A DNA stretch of 64,000 nt from CAYRTV01 sp964505785 (GCA_964505785.1 CAZDJZ010000001.1:325618-389617); one strand, 5' to 3'. Positions 53,419 to 60,901 are shown, counted from the first letter of the stretch. Made by a program: numbers and translations. Notes: generated by a model not told the origin, from the letters alone.

Positions 53419-54242
53419 GGGGATACCTGTGTAGAAACTTCTCCGGTTTTTTGGTTATACGCGTATTCCCGTCCGTCCAGGTCATGGGGAATGGTGCCGA
53501 TCAGCCCGGTTTGGACCAGCCTTGCCAGCCTGTCGGGATAACGGCCGTATTGGTTTTTGTATTCCTGCAGGGCCTTTTCCAGTTTTTCAATATCCATGGC
53601 CGCTTTTGTGCGGTAGAGGTGGTTGGACGCAATCTTTTTTATCCGCTCACTTTCCGCATGCCGGTATATATCCAGCCAGTTATTCCAGGCATCCTCATAA
53701 TTGCCTGTTTTAAACATGGCATTGGCAAACAGCCGTTTGGCCATTTCCGGGGAATCTTCAATTTCCATGGCCTTGCGGTAGTATTTTTGCGCCAGCTCGT
53801 AATCTTTTAAATTCATCTGGGCATAGTGACCGGCCTGCCAGGGAAAAATCCATTCATGGGGATTGTTTTCTAATCCCATTTCCAGGATATTAAAGGCCGC
53901 ATCAAAGTCCCGTACGTCGTAAATGGCGATCATGGCACCTATCTGATAGGGATCGAGGTAATGGGGGTCCAGATCCGCAATTATGGAATAGACGTGCTCG
54001 AGGTGCTCAAAACGGTTATCCACGCCTTCATCGCTGAAATACTGGATGGACCAGATATATATCAGGTCAGCGAGGAGTGTGTTAAAACCCAATGCCGCAT
54101 ACTGGAGATGTTTTCCTGAGGGAATATAGATAATCGAAGATCCGGGTTGGATATTCCGGGGGATGGCATCTGTTTTGAGTTTCAGGACGGAAAACAGCAC
54201 CAAACATAACAGCAAGCCGGCAATCAGGGTATTTTTTTTCAT
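53406..54242 (-). CDS. Membrane-anchored TPR protein linked to pilus ABC transporter
   Basis: 278-residue protein with an N-terminal hydrophobic anchor or signal (about 4-22) and TPR-like helices (about 95-235, including YELAQKYYRKAMEIEDSPE and YEDAWNNWLDIYRHAE). The C-terminal part has YKNQYGRYPDRLARLVQTG, a motif seen in pilin-like domains. It starts at the ATG at 54242; the frame extends upstream but into the permease gene. Sandwiched between an ABC transporter and the prepilin peptidase, it may play the role of PilG in the pilGHI system of Myxococcus, though homology is not shown. Confidence 0.72.
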   Translation of the reverse strand: MKKNTLIAGLLLCLVLFSVLKLKTDAIPRNIQPGSSIIYIPSGKHLQYAALGFNTLLADLIYIWSIQYFSDEGVDNRFEHLEHVYSIIADLDPHYLDPYQIGAMIAIYDVRDFDAAFNILEMGLENNPHEWIFPWQAGHYAQMNLKDYELAQKYYRKAMEIEDSPEMAKRLFANAMFKTGNYEDAWNNWLDIYRHAESERIKKIASNHLYRTKAAMDIEKLEKALQEYKNQYGRYPDRLARLVQTGLIGTIPHDLDGREYAYNQKTGEVSTQVSPWKR

Positions 54243-54246
54243 AATA

Positions 54247-55011
54247 TCATATGAAGTCCCGCCTCCGGAAAATAGCGACAGCCAGGAGCAGTAAAAAAGC
54301 TGTGTACAGCAAGCCGTAACCGAGTGCGGGCAGGAATATTTCGGATGGAATTTGCAAATCATGGACGACTTCAGTCCGGAAATTGAAGTTTTCCAGGTCA
54401 GGTAAAACAAGGTATAAAATATGGACGACGGCCTTATCAAAACCGGATTCCATTTTTTCCAGGAAAATTTTCAATCCCCAGGAAAGATGGCCGATCATAT
54501 AAAACGCCAGTGAATAAAGGGAACTCAATATCGGGGTGGAAAAGCAGGAAAACATCATGGCGGCGGCGGTGATCAGGATCAGTTCCAGGAAAATGAACGC
54601 CAGGGCCGTCAACATCGGGATGCCGGTAGCGCCTCCATGAAGACCGACAATGATAAAAAAGATGATGCTCATCAAAAACACCATGACCAGCAGTGTCATG
54701 GCTAGGCCGAGGAATTTACCCAAGAGAAATTGATAACGGTGTATCGGGGTGGACAGCAGGGTATAGACGGTTCTTTTGTCGATTTCTTTATACACCAATC
54801 CGGTTCCCATGAGAATAGCCATCAGTATGCCGAAAATGGAAATGGAGGCCAGTCCGACATCCGTGATGATCCGGAGACGGTCGCCGACCGTAATCAGTGC
54901 GAGGAAGCGGGAAAAGGCCAAGCCGGCCACAGCAAAGAATAGCAGTAAATAGAGAATCCTGTCCCGGATAGCCTCACGAAACGTATTGACAGCAATGGCC
55001 GCAATTTTCAT
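54247..55011 (-). CDS. ABC-2-type transporter permease
   Basis: 254-residue membrane protein with six predicted helices, starting MKIAAIAVNTFREAIRDRILYLL, typical of ABC-2 permeases (YhhJ/NatB-like). A conserved YKEIDKRTVYTLLSTP motif follows the second helix. It lies 1 nt after the ATPase gene and 4 nt before the TPR gene. By context it could be the PilI-like permease of a pilus-linked transporter. Confidence 0.88.
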   Translation of the reverse strand: MKIAAIAVNTFREAIRDRILYLLLFFAVAGLAFSRFLALITVGDRLRIITDVGLASISIFGILMAILMGTGLVYKEIDKRTVYTLLSTPIHRYQFLLGKFLGLAMTLLVMVFLMSIIFFIIVGLHGGATGIPMLTALAFIFLELILITAAAMMFSCFSTPILSSLYSLAFYMIGHLSWGLKIFLEKMESGFDKAVVHILYLVLPDLENFNFRTEVVHDLQIPSEIFLPALGYGLLYTAFLLLLAVAIFRRRDFI

Positions 55012-55012
55012 G

Positions 55013-55924
55013 TTATGTCACCATTCCCACGAAAATATCTTCCAGGCTTTGATGACGGGGAACCAGGGCATGTATACGTCCCTTCCTCCGGTAAACCAAT
55101 TCCAGGAGGCGGTCGATTTTATCCTGTTCGTATATTTTAATCAGCGTCTGCCCTCCCCGCGAATGCAGGCTTTCTCCAAATCCCTTCAGATCCTCCGGAT
55201 CAATGCCGGAGACGGTCGCTTCCGTGAACAAGACTTTTTGCTTGATTAAATTTTCCAGAATGCCTTCACTGACAATGGTTCCGTTTATAATAACCGCAAC
55301 CCGGTCGCATATCATTTCAATATCCTGGAGAATATGTGAAGACAAGAACACCGTATGCCCTTCATCCCGGAGCCGGCCGATGATGTCCCGCATTTCTTTC
55401 CGGCCCAGCGGATCCAATCCCCCTAACGGCTCATCCAGCAATACCAGTTCCGGTTTATTCAAAAGGGCCTGTGCCAGGCCGATACGCTGCAGCATGCCTT
55501 TGGAATATTTGCGCAGCTGCAGGGAGGCAGAGGCCTTGAGGCCGACCATTTGGATCAAATCCCGGATCAGACATTCATGTTTCTGCTTAGGAATACGGTG
55601 GAGTTGACAGTAAAAACGCAAAAATTCTTCCGCAGTCAAATAATCGTAAAAATAGGGATTCTCCGGGAGGAATCCAATCTTTGCCTTGGCTTTTAAAGAG
55701 AGGCAGGGATGACCCAGAATTTTGATATTTCCTTTTTCCGGGAAGATCAAGCCCAAAATACATTTCAGGGTGGTGGTTTTCCCCGCACCGTTCGGCCCTA
55801 GATAACCGAAGATTTCTCCCCGGGGAACATCAAGGGATATTCCTTTCAAAACCGGACGGCGTTTGCGGGTGAACCCGGAAGAGAAAGACTTATGGATATC
55901 ATGGATCCGAAGGGCATTGGTCAT
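55013..55924 (-). CDS. ABC transporter ATP-binding protein
   Basis: 303-residue nucleotide-binding protein with Walker A GPNGAGKTTTLK (43-54), Q-loop, signature YSKGMLQRIGLAQAL, Walker B LVLLDEPLGGLDP and a C-terminal regulatory extension. The ATG at 55924 is favoured because AAGGAG lies 8 nt upstream; an upstream in-frame ATG at 55948 would place it inside the gene. Position with the permease and prepilin peptidase suggests the PilH role. Confidence 0.92.
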   Translation of the reverse strand: MTNALRIHDIHKSFSSGFTRKRRPVLKGISLDVPRGEIFGYLGPNGAGKTTTLKCILGLIFPEKGNIKILGHPCLSLKAKAKIGFLPENPYFYDYLTAEEFLRFYCQLHRIPKQKHECLIRDLIQMVGLKASASLQLRKYSKGMLQRIGLAQALLNKPELVLLDEPLGGLDPLGRKEMRDIIGRLRDEGHTVFLSSHILQDIEMICDRVAVIINGTIVSEGILENLIKQKVLFTEATVSGIDPEDLKGFGESLHSRGGQTLIKIYEQDKIDRLLELVYRRKGRIHALVPRHQSLEDIFVGMVT

Positions 55925-56252
55925 AGCATTGTCTCCTTGGCTCATCATCCAGGCTCATTATACGAAAATTTCCGGTTATTTCAAATTTTCTTTGAACAGT
56001 TAGAATTTCCTAAGCCTGAATCTTGCCGCGTCCGCTTTGCCGCGACGTGCCGCAAGCCGGAAGATTCGGCTCGGCCGAAAGGGTGAAAAATTGCGATTAA
56101 AATGAAAGGCAAAAAAAGAAAAACGTTTCAGATAATCTTTAGATTTAAATCATGTATATCTAAGTGAAAAAAATGGTTGCAAAAATACCGCAATTTTTTT
56201 ATGAATAATTCAGGTAGGCTAGTGAAAAAAATTATTGTGAAAGGATATTTAA
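55925..56252. other. 328-bp divergent intergenic region
   Basis: Contains the agmatinase promoter at the right side, the palindromic TTATGAATAATTC motif (56199-56211) and a GC-rich segment (about 56020-56085) with several CCGCG/CGGCC inverted repeats. No gene is seen. Confidence 0.55.
56177..56205 (+). promoter_or_regulatory. Sigma-70 promoter of the agmatinase-family gene
   Basis: TTGCAA (56177-56182), 17-bp spacer, TATGAA (56200-56205). The start near 56212 leaves a leader of about 40 nt containing GAAAGGA before the ATG. Confidence 0.65.
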
Positions 56253-57146
56253 ATGACTGATTTCGGCGGGGCCCTGGTTAAAGCGGACAAATACGACTTT
56301 GCTTTATTGGGCATTCCTTTTGATGAAAAATCCAGTTATATGCGGGGAGCTGCAGAGGGGCCTGCTGCTTTCAGACGTGCTTCTACCGGGGAAGCCATCA
56401 ATTCATATACAGAAACCGGATGGGATTTGCGGGAAGACACCGTGCTCGTGGATAAAGGCGATGTTCCTCTCCGGAATCTGAAGCCGTTCGAGGCCTTCCT
56501 GCGAATAGAACATGCCGTGGATGCCGTTTTAGCGGAAGGGGGATTCCCGGTGGTGATGGGGGGTGACCATTCCATCACTTATCCGGTGATAAAAGCAGTC
56601 AGAAAATATTATCCGGAGCTGGATATTCTCCATTTTGACGCCCATCCAGACTTATATGATTCTTTTGAAGGAGACCGTTTTTCCCATGCCTGTCCGTTTT
56701 CCCGTATTCTTGAAGACAGAGGGATACATCAGTTGGTTCAGGTTGGTTTGCGGGCTTTCAACCGGGAGCAGAAAGAACGGGCTGAGCAGTATGCGGTCAA
56801 AATGATAGCGATGCGTGATATTGGCGGGATTCCCCAATTGGAATTTTCCCGGCCTTTATATATATCCTTTGATATGGATGCATTGGATCCGGCTTTTGCT
56901 CCCGGTGTATCACATCATGAGCCGGGCGGGCTGTCCACCCGGCAGGTCCTTCATTTCCTTCACGGGATCAAAGCCGAGATTATCGGGATGGACTGTGTAG
57001 AGCTTAACCCGTCCCGGGACCTGACAGGTATCACCGCGGCGGCCGGGGTGAAGATTATGATGGAAGTGATGGGGATGGTGCTGGAGAACCGGAAAAACAG
57101 AAAACAGCAAAAAGTGAAAAGTGAAAAGTTATCTTATTTAACCTGA
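56253..57146 (+). CDS. speB: Agmatinase/arginase-family ureohydrolase
   Basis: Manganese-dependent ureohydrolase, probably agmatinase (agmatine to putrescine and urea). The 297 residues have all metal ligands: GGDHS with His106, DAHPD with Asp129, His131 and Asp133, and SFDMDALDP with Asp207 and Asp209. Related enzymes use arginine, formiminoglutamate, guanidinobutyrate or guanidine, so the substrate is uncertain. Its last residues (KNRKQQKVKSEK) are encoded by a heptanucleotide repeat tract, meaning the original C-terminus has been extended or replaced. The gene is convergent with msrC, separated by 8 bp. Confidence 0.88.
   Translation: MTDFGGALVKADKYDFALLGIPFDEKSSYMRGAAEGPAAFRRASTGEAINSYTETGWDLREDTVLVDKGDVPLRNLKPFEAFLRIEHAVDAVLAEGGFPVVMGGDHSITYPVIKAVRKYYPELDILHFDAHPDLYDSFEGDRFSHACPFSRILEDRGIHQLVQVGLRAFNREQKERAEQYAVKMIAMRDIGGIPQLEFSRPLYISFDMDALDPAFAPGVSHHEPGGLSTRQVLHFLHGIKAEIIGMDCVELNPSRDLTGITAAAGVKIMMEVMGMVLENRKNRKQQKVKSEKLSYLT
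57100..57134. repeat. Heptanucleotide tract inside the 3' end of the agmatinase-family gene
   Basis: GAAAACA, GCAAAAA, GTGAAAA, GTGAAAA, GTTATCT in strict 7-nt register, the same unit as 41842-41876. Confidence 0.8.
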
Positions 57147-57154
57147 ATTATTAC

Positions 57155-57631
57155 TTAGCCTGAATTATTCAGGTTCAGCAATCCGACAATTTTTTCCAGC
57201 CATTCTTGGTCAGTTTGGGAGAACGCATCGAATTTTCGGCTGTCGATATCCAGAACTCCACAAGCTTTGCCGTTTTCGGAGATCAATGGCACGACGATTT
57301 CTGAATTGGAACGGCTGTCGCAGGCTATATGCCCGGGGAATGCATGAACATTCGGGACGATCACAGTCTTTTTTCCCAGGATCCCGGTCCAGCATACTCC
57401 TTTTTGTGCGGTCAGGACCTGGCAAGCCAGCGGCCCCTGATAGGGACCGACAATAAGGCGGCTGTTTTTCAATAGATAGAAGCCGGTCCAGAAGAAATGG
57501 GGCATTTTGTGATGAAGCAGGGTACAGATGGTTGCCATTCTTGCTGTTTGGTCAGAAGTTTGATTGAGAAGATCTTTGAGCTGAATTATGATTCTTTCAT
57601 ATCTTTTTAGTAATTGTTCCTGAGCATCCAT
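57155..57631 (-). CDS. msrC: Free methionine-(R)-sulfoxide reductase (GAF-domain, MsrC/YebR type)
   Basis: Reduces free L-methionine-(R)-sulfoxide, thereby protecting the methionine pool from oxidation. The 158-residue GAF-domain protein has the family core KGVCWTG (Cys80) and VHAFPGHIACDSRSNSEIVVP (Cys104, the usual catalytic position), then CGVLDIDS. The cysteine usually found between them is absent, so the resolving Cys may be Cys80 alone. AAGGAGG (57638-57644) lies 6 nt upstream of the ATG. A strong promoter precedes a roughly 110-nt structured leader, so expression is likely controlled post-initiation. Confidence 0.92.
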   Translation of the reverse strand: MDAQEQLLKRYERIIIQLKDLLNQTSDQTARMATICTLLHHKMPHFFWTGFYLLKNSRLIVGPYQGPLACQVLTAQKGVCWTGILGKKTVIVPNVHAFPGHIACDSRSNSEIVVPLISENGKACGVLDIDSRKFDAFSQTDQEWLEKIVGLLNLNNSG

Positions 57632-57742
57632 ATTGTCCTCCTTTTGGGAGGGGGGGTTAGTGCGGGCTGTCTGTCAGCAAAAGGGGGGTTGATGATGGGA
57701 ACCAAAAAGGTGGGGGCTCTCCCCAGCCCGCCCAAGAGAGCC
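57632..57742 (-). ncRNA. Candidate cis-regulatory leader RNA of msrC (pseudoknot plus SD hairpin)
   Basis: Minus strand, read from 57742. Stem 1: GGCTCTC (57742-57736) with GAGAGCC (57721-57715). Its 14-nt loop contains GCGGGCTG (57731-57724), which is perfectly complementary to CAGCCCGC (57669-57662), giving an 8-bp second stem and an H-type pseudoknot. Just before the gene, CCTCC (57651-57647) can pair with GGAGG of the ribosome-binding site (57641-57637) over a 5-nt CAAAA loop. The GC-rich leader stands in very AT-rich surroundings. I do not recognise a known riboswitch class. Confidence 0.6.
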
Positions 57743-57748
57743 ATTGTT

Positions 57749-57776
57749 ATTATAGCAAAAGAAAATACAATGTAAA
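57749..57776 (-). promoter_or_regulatory. Promoter of msrC and its leader
   Basis: Minus strand TTTACA (57776-57771), 16-bp spacer, TATAAT (57754-57749) preceded by TGC (57757-57755): a near-consensus promoter with extended -10. Predicted start near 57742. Confidence 0.85.
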
Positions 57777-58221
57777 GGAAAAAAATTAAATTTATGGAAA
57801 TATTTTTTTTTAATATAAACTGCAATCAGGAAAGTATTTTTTTTCAGTCATTTAGGCATCATTTCAATTCTTAAGCAAGTCAAGATGTTTGCTGGGGATT
57901 TATTCGTTATTATATTATATTATATTATATATCAGCAGCTTTAATTATTTTCTTGTCTTATCTATTCCCTGCAGAACTTTGCATTTGGTGCGGCTGGATT
58001 TTTCAAAGAATTCGGGCTGATTCTGTGGATTTGTTTCGAAAGCCGGCTGGGCCGGTCATTAATTTTCCCCTTGACATGCCTGCTTTTTTTATTATAAAAA
58101 GTGTTCAAGACTTGATTGCAATAAACCTGAACCATAAATGTTTCCTGCGGAATTGAAAAGTTTCGTAGAAAACGGGTGAGGAAATGCAATCTATCTAAAT
58201 AAAAACAGGGAGGTCATAATT
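57755..58221. other. AT-rich intergenic region between msrC and the 65-residue protein gene
   Basis: Very AT-rich. It contains a pentamer tract of ATATT-type units (57907-57932) and the promoter at 58071-58098. The remaining stretch 57780-58060 shows no gene and no clear structure. The 117-nt leader between 58105 and 58221 contains no strong hairpin that I can see. Confidence 0.5.
58071..58098 (+). promoter_or_regulatory. Strong sigma-70 promoter of the 65-residue protein gene
   Basis: TTGACA (58071-58076), 16-bp spacer, TATAAA (58093-58098). Predicted leader of about 117 nt before the ATG at 58222. Confidence 0.85.
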
Positions 58222-58419
58222 ATGGCGTATGAATTCACGAACTCTAAGGGTACCAAGTACTATTTGCATCACAAAGATGTCAATTTAAAAGGGGGAAGAA
58301 CACAAAGAATTTATTTTTTTGCCCGTGATATCCGGGATGGGGCATTGGATGAAGTCCCTGATGGATATAAAGTGATCGAGACCGAAAGAACGGGCATGCC
58401 TATTCTGAAAAAGAAATAA
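58222..58419 (+). CDS. Conserved-looking 65-residue protein of unknown function
   Basis: A compact protein (MAYEFTNSKGTKYYLH start) with a predicted mixed alpha/beta pattern, basic overall, ending in a Lys-rich tail. It has no signal peptide or membrane segment. The translation signal is excellent: GGGAGG lies 8-13 nt upstream. It has its own consensus promoter and intrinsic terminator, so it is an independent, probably highly expressed unit. I do not recognise a named family. The pattern of a short monocistronic gene with a strong promoter is reminiscent of abundant small proteins, such as nucleic-acid-binding or stress proteins, but no function is claimed. Confidence 0.85.
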   Translation: MAYEFTNSKGTKYYLHHKDVNLKGGRTQRIYFFARDIRDGALDEVPDGYKVIETERTGMPILKKK

Positions 58420-58448
58420 CTGCAATTATTTCCAATATCTGAATAAAC

Positions 58449-58498
58449 GCTGGGGGTGATATGGCGGTTTAGGACTGTATCGCCTTCAGCATTTTTTT
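58449..58498 (+). terminator. Intrinsic terminator of the 65-residue protein gene
   Basis: GCTG-GG-GGTGATA pairs with TATCGCC-TT-CAGC around a 16-nt loop, followed by ATTTTTTT. It ends about 80 bp after the stop codon. Confidence 0.8.
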
Positions 58499-58614
58499 GC
58501 GGATATGAATCATTATTTATGAATAATTCGGATTGATCCAACCCCGGGGAGATAACCCTGTTTCCCCATGTCCATCTTTATCCTGCTGCACGCTGTTAGA
58601 GCTGTATTCCATAC

Positions 58615-58638
58615 ATTTGTCATCAAATGGGGACAAAT
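58615..58638 (+). promoter_or_regulatory. Candidate enhancer dyad for a sigma-54 activator
   Basis: ATTTGTC (58615-58621) and GACAAAT (58632-58638) are perfect inverted arms separated by 10 bp, centred about 65 bp upstream of the predicted sigma-54 start. Such dyads are typical binding sites for Fis-type HTH activators. Confidence 0.5.
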
Positions 58639-58664
58639 CCACCAAGCCTTTTCAGGGCAAAAAG

Positions 58665-58681
58665 TTGGCATGCATTTTGCT
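58665..58681 (+). promoter_or_regulatory. Sigma-54 (RpoN) promoter
   Basis: TTGGCATGCATTTTGCT matches the -24/-12 consensus TGGCAC-N5-TTGCW: GG at 58667-58668 and GC at 58679-58680 with the required 10-bp interval. The transcription start near 58692 gives a 16-nt leader that includes AAAGGAG. Confidence 0.85.
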
Positions 58682-58707
58682 TCTACTATGAAGTGAAAGG
58701 AGATACC

Positions 58708-60825
58708 ATGAGAAAACAAATTATGATTCTGACGGTATTAATGGTTTGTCTACCCGTAAGGACAGCTCTTGCAGGCTCGAATTACTATGACTATAGTTAC
58801 GCCCGCATGAGTTATGTTCAGGGTGATGTCTTTGTTCAGCGGGCGGATGATCTTGGATATGAAGAAGGCGTGGTTAATCTAGCCTTAATCCAGGGAGATA
58901 AACTGGGGACCCGTGACGGGCGGACTGAGCTGCATCTCGGGAAAAGAAATTATCTTCGCATCAACAGCTACACACAGCTGGATATTGTCGGACTTTCGGA
59001 TGAATATGAGTACCGGGTACAGCTGCATCTCCTTTCCGGTGAAGTGTTTTTGCGCGTGAATTACCTGGAAAGAGAAAAAGATATTGAAATTCACACGCCG
59101 GATGCATCTTATTATATTCTGGAAAACGGATTATACCGGGTCCATGTCCGGGATAATCTGGAAACAGAGATGTCGGTGTTGAGCGGGGCGGTGGAAGCTG
59201 CTGCAGAAGATGGATCCTTGCTGGTCTATGCGGAAGAGAGCCTCCGGACCGCCGGGGGCCGTTTCGTGAATGACCCGGTTCCAATCCGTTCAGGCTGGAA
59301 TGATTCTTTTTATGAATGGAATCAGTCCCGGGAAGCTTTGCACCTCCGCCGGGTGGAGCGCCATTACCTTCCCAACGATTTGACTGACTATGAAGCTGAA
59401 TTGGCTTATTATGGAGACTGGGTCCACGAGGGGTCTTTCGGTCATGTCTGGGTCCCCCGGACAACGTCAAGCAGCTGGCGGCCTTATTGGAATGGACGCT
59501 GGGTGTGGTATCCTGTTATCGGGTGGACTTGGGTTTCCTATGAGCCTTGGGGCTGGTGTGTCTCCCATTATGGGCGCTGGCATTGGAGCGGCCATTTGGG
59601 ATGGTATTGGATTCCAACCAGGACTTGGGGGCCTGCCTGGGTGCACTGGTATCACGGCTCCCATTACATTGGATGGTCTCCACTCAGTTATTGGGGATAT
59701 CCAGGAGTGATTGTCAATAACCACTATTACGGACGCTATTACCGGGACTCTTATCCGCTTCATTCCCGGGCGTTGACAATGGTGCATAAAGATCAGCTGC
59801 AGGCGCGGCGTATTTCCCGTGTATCGTTAAACCGGAACCAGATAAGAAATGTCAATAAGATTTCCCTTTCTTCCCGCCAGCCGGATTTCCGCCGGGCTGT
59901 CAGCCGGAACAGCAGCAAAAGCCGGGTGGCTGCCCAGGCGCTGGAGCGTTCGAAAACCCGGGCGGTGAAAAACACATTTTCAAGCAGCCGGGCAGGTGCT
60001 GTTCGTACGCGGGTTGATTCCTCAAGAATAAGAAATAAAGGAAGAAGCTCAGGCTTGTCCGGAACCCAGAGCCGTGTAAGCCGGGAAAGCGCCTCCAGCC
60101 ATGGAGCGGCCAAGACACGCGGATCTTTGTCCAGCGCCGCAACCGCTGAACCGGGTCGCGGGGAGCGCATCAAAACTTACCCCCCGCAGCGGGAACGGTC
60201 CTCCCGCAATGTTGGCACCGAACAGCGCAGCGGGATCAGAACGGGCCGCACTCCATCACGGGAAAGGATTATACCCAGAGTTTCTTCCCGGTCTTCCCGT
60301 ACGAAGTCATCCGGAACAGCGGAGGCAGGGCGGATAAAACGATATCCGTCTTCCAGCCGCACTTCAGAAAACCGCAATATAAAATCCAATGATCGTTCTT
60401 CCTTCAACCGGAATTCCGCCGTTTCCAGCCGGGAACGGCGGAATTCCGGGGCCTCTTCCCGAACAAGCAATCCCGGCACATATTCGTCTTCCCGGTCCAT
60501 TATCAATCAAAAACGGTCTTCCCGGTACATATCAGGACGTTCTTCCTCAAATATACGCCGGAGTTCCGCTTCTTCATCACGAAGCCATATCTCAACCCGC
60601 TCTTCCGGATATATCCGGAACCGTTCTTCGTCATCTTCTTCGCTTTCTCAACGGTCGTCTTCCCGCACCCGGATAACGTCTCCGCGGTCGTCTATATCCC
60701 GCACACGAAGTAAAACAAGCGCATCGGGCGGCGGCAGCATTTCCGGGTCAGCCCGCAGCCGTTCAGGTTCAAGCACGCGGAAATCGAGCTCCCGTTCTTC
60801 CGGTACAAAAAAACGAAAAAAGTGA
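58708..60825 (+). CDS. Exported FecR-like/Trp-rich protein with a Ser/Arg-rich tail
   Basis: Predicted 705-residue exported protein. Signal peptide about 1-22 (VRTALA-G). A FecR-like domain follows (about 30-195: GDKLGTRDGRTELHLGKRNYL, LLSGEVFLRVNY, VLSGAVEAAAE). Next comes a Trp/Tyr-rich region (about 225-345) with recurring WYPVIGWTWVSYEPWGWC and HGSHYIGWSPLSYWG patterns like the DUF6600-type proteins. The last about 340 residues are extremely Ser/Arg-rich and probably disordered. The ATG at 58708 has AAAGGAG (58696-58702) upstream and directly follows a sigma-54 promoter. No enzymatic motif is visible; a cell-envelope or polyanion-binding role is only a guess. Confidence 0.85.
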   Translation: MRKQIMILTVLMVCLPVRTALAGSNYYDYSYARMSYVQGDVFVQRADDLGYEEGVVNLALIQGDKLGTRDGRTELHLGKRNYLRINSYTQLDIVGLSDEYEYRVQLHLLSGEVFLRVNYLEREKDIEIHTPDASYYILENGLYRVHVRDNLETEMSVLSGAVEAAAEDGSLLVYAEESLRTAGGRFVNDPVPIRSGWNDSFYEWNQSREALHLRRVERHYLPNDLTDYEAELAYYGDWVHEGSFGHVWVPRTTSSSWRPYWNGRWVWYPVIGWTWVSYEPWGWCVSHYGRWHWSGHLGWYWIPTRTWGPAWVHWYHGSHYIGWSPLSYWGYPGVIVNNHYYGRYYRDSYPLHSRALTMVHKDQLQARRISRVSLNRNQIRNVNKISLSSRQPDFRRAVSRNSSKSRVAAQALERSKTRAVKNTFSSSRAGAVRTRVDSSRIRNKGRSSGLSGTQSRVSRESASSHGAAKTRGSLSSAATAEPGRGERIKTYPPQRERSSRNVGTEQRSGIRTGRTPSRERIIPRVSSRSSRTKSSGTAEAGRIKRYPSSSRTSENRNIKSNDRSSFNRNSAVSSRERRNSGASSRTSNPGTYSSSRSIINQKRSSRYISGRSSSNIRRSSASSSRSHISTRSSGYIRNRSSSSSSLSQRSSSRTRITSPRSSISRTRSKTSASGGGSISGSARSRSGSSTRKSSSRSSGTKKRKK

Positions 60826-60901
60826 CACAGGAATGTTGACAGGCGGATTGTTTCTATAAGGGAATTCACGATAAGCCGCAATGAAAATCTGAATTTTTAT
60901 C

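Noticed and set aside
56199..56212. ArgR box
   Set aside because: The ARG box has four bases between TGAAT and ATTCA; the motif here has one, so a match to ArgR is not justified.
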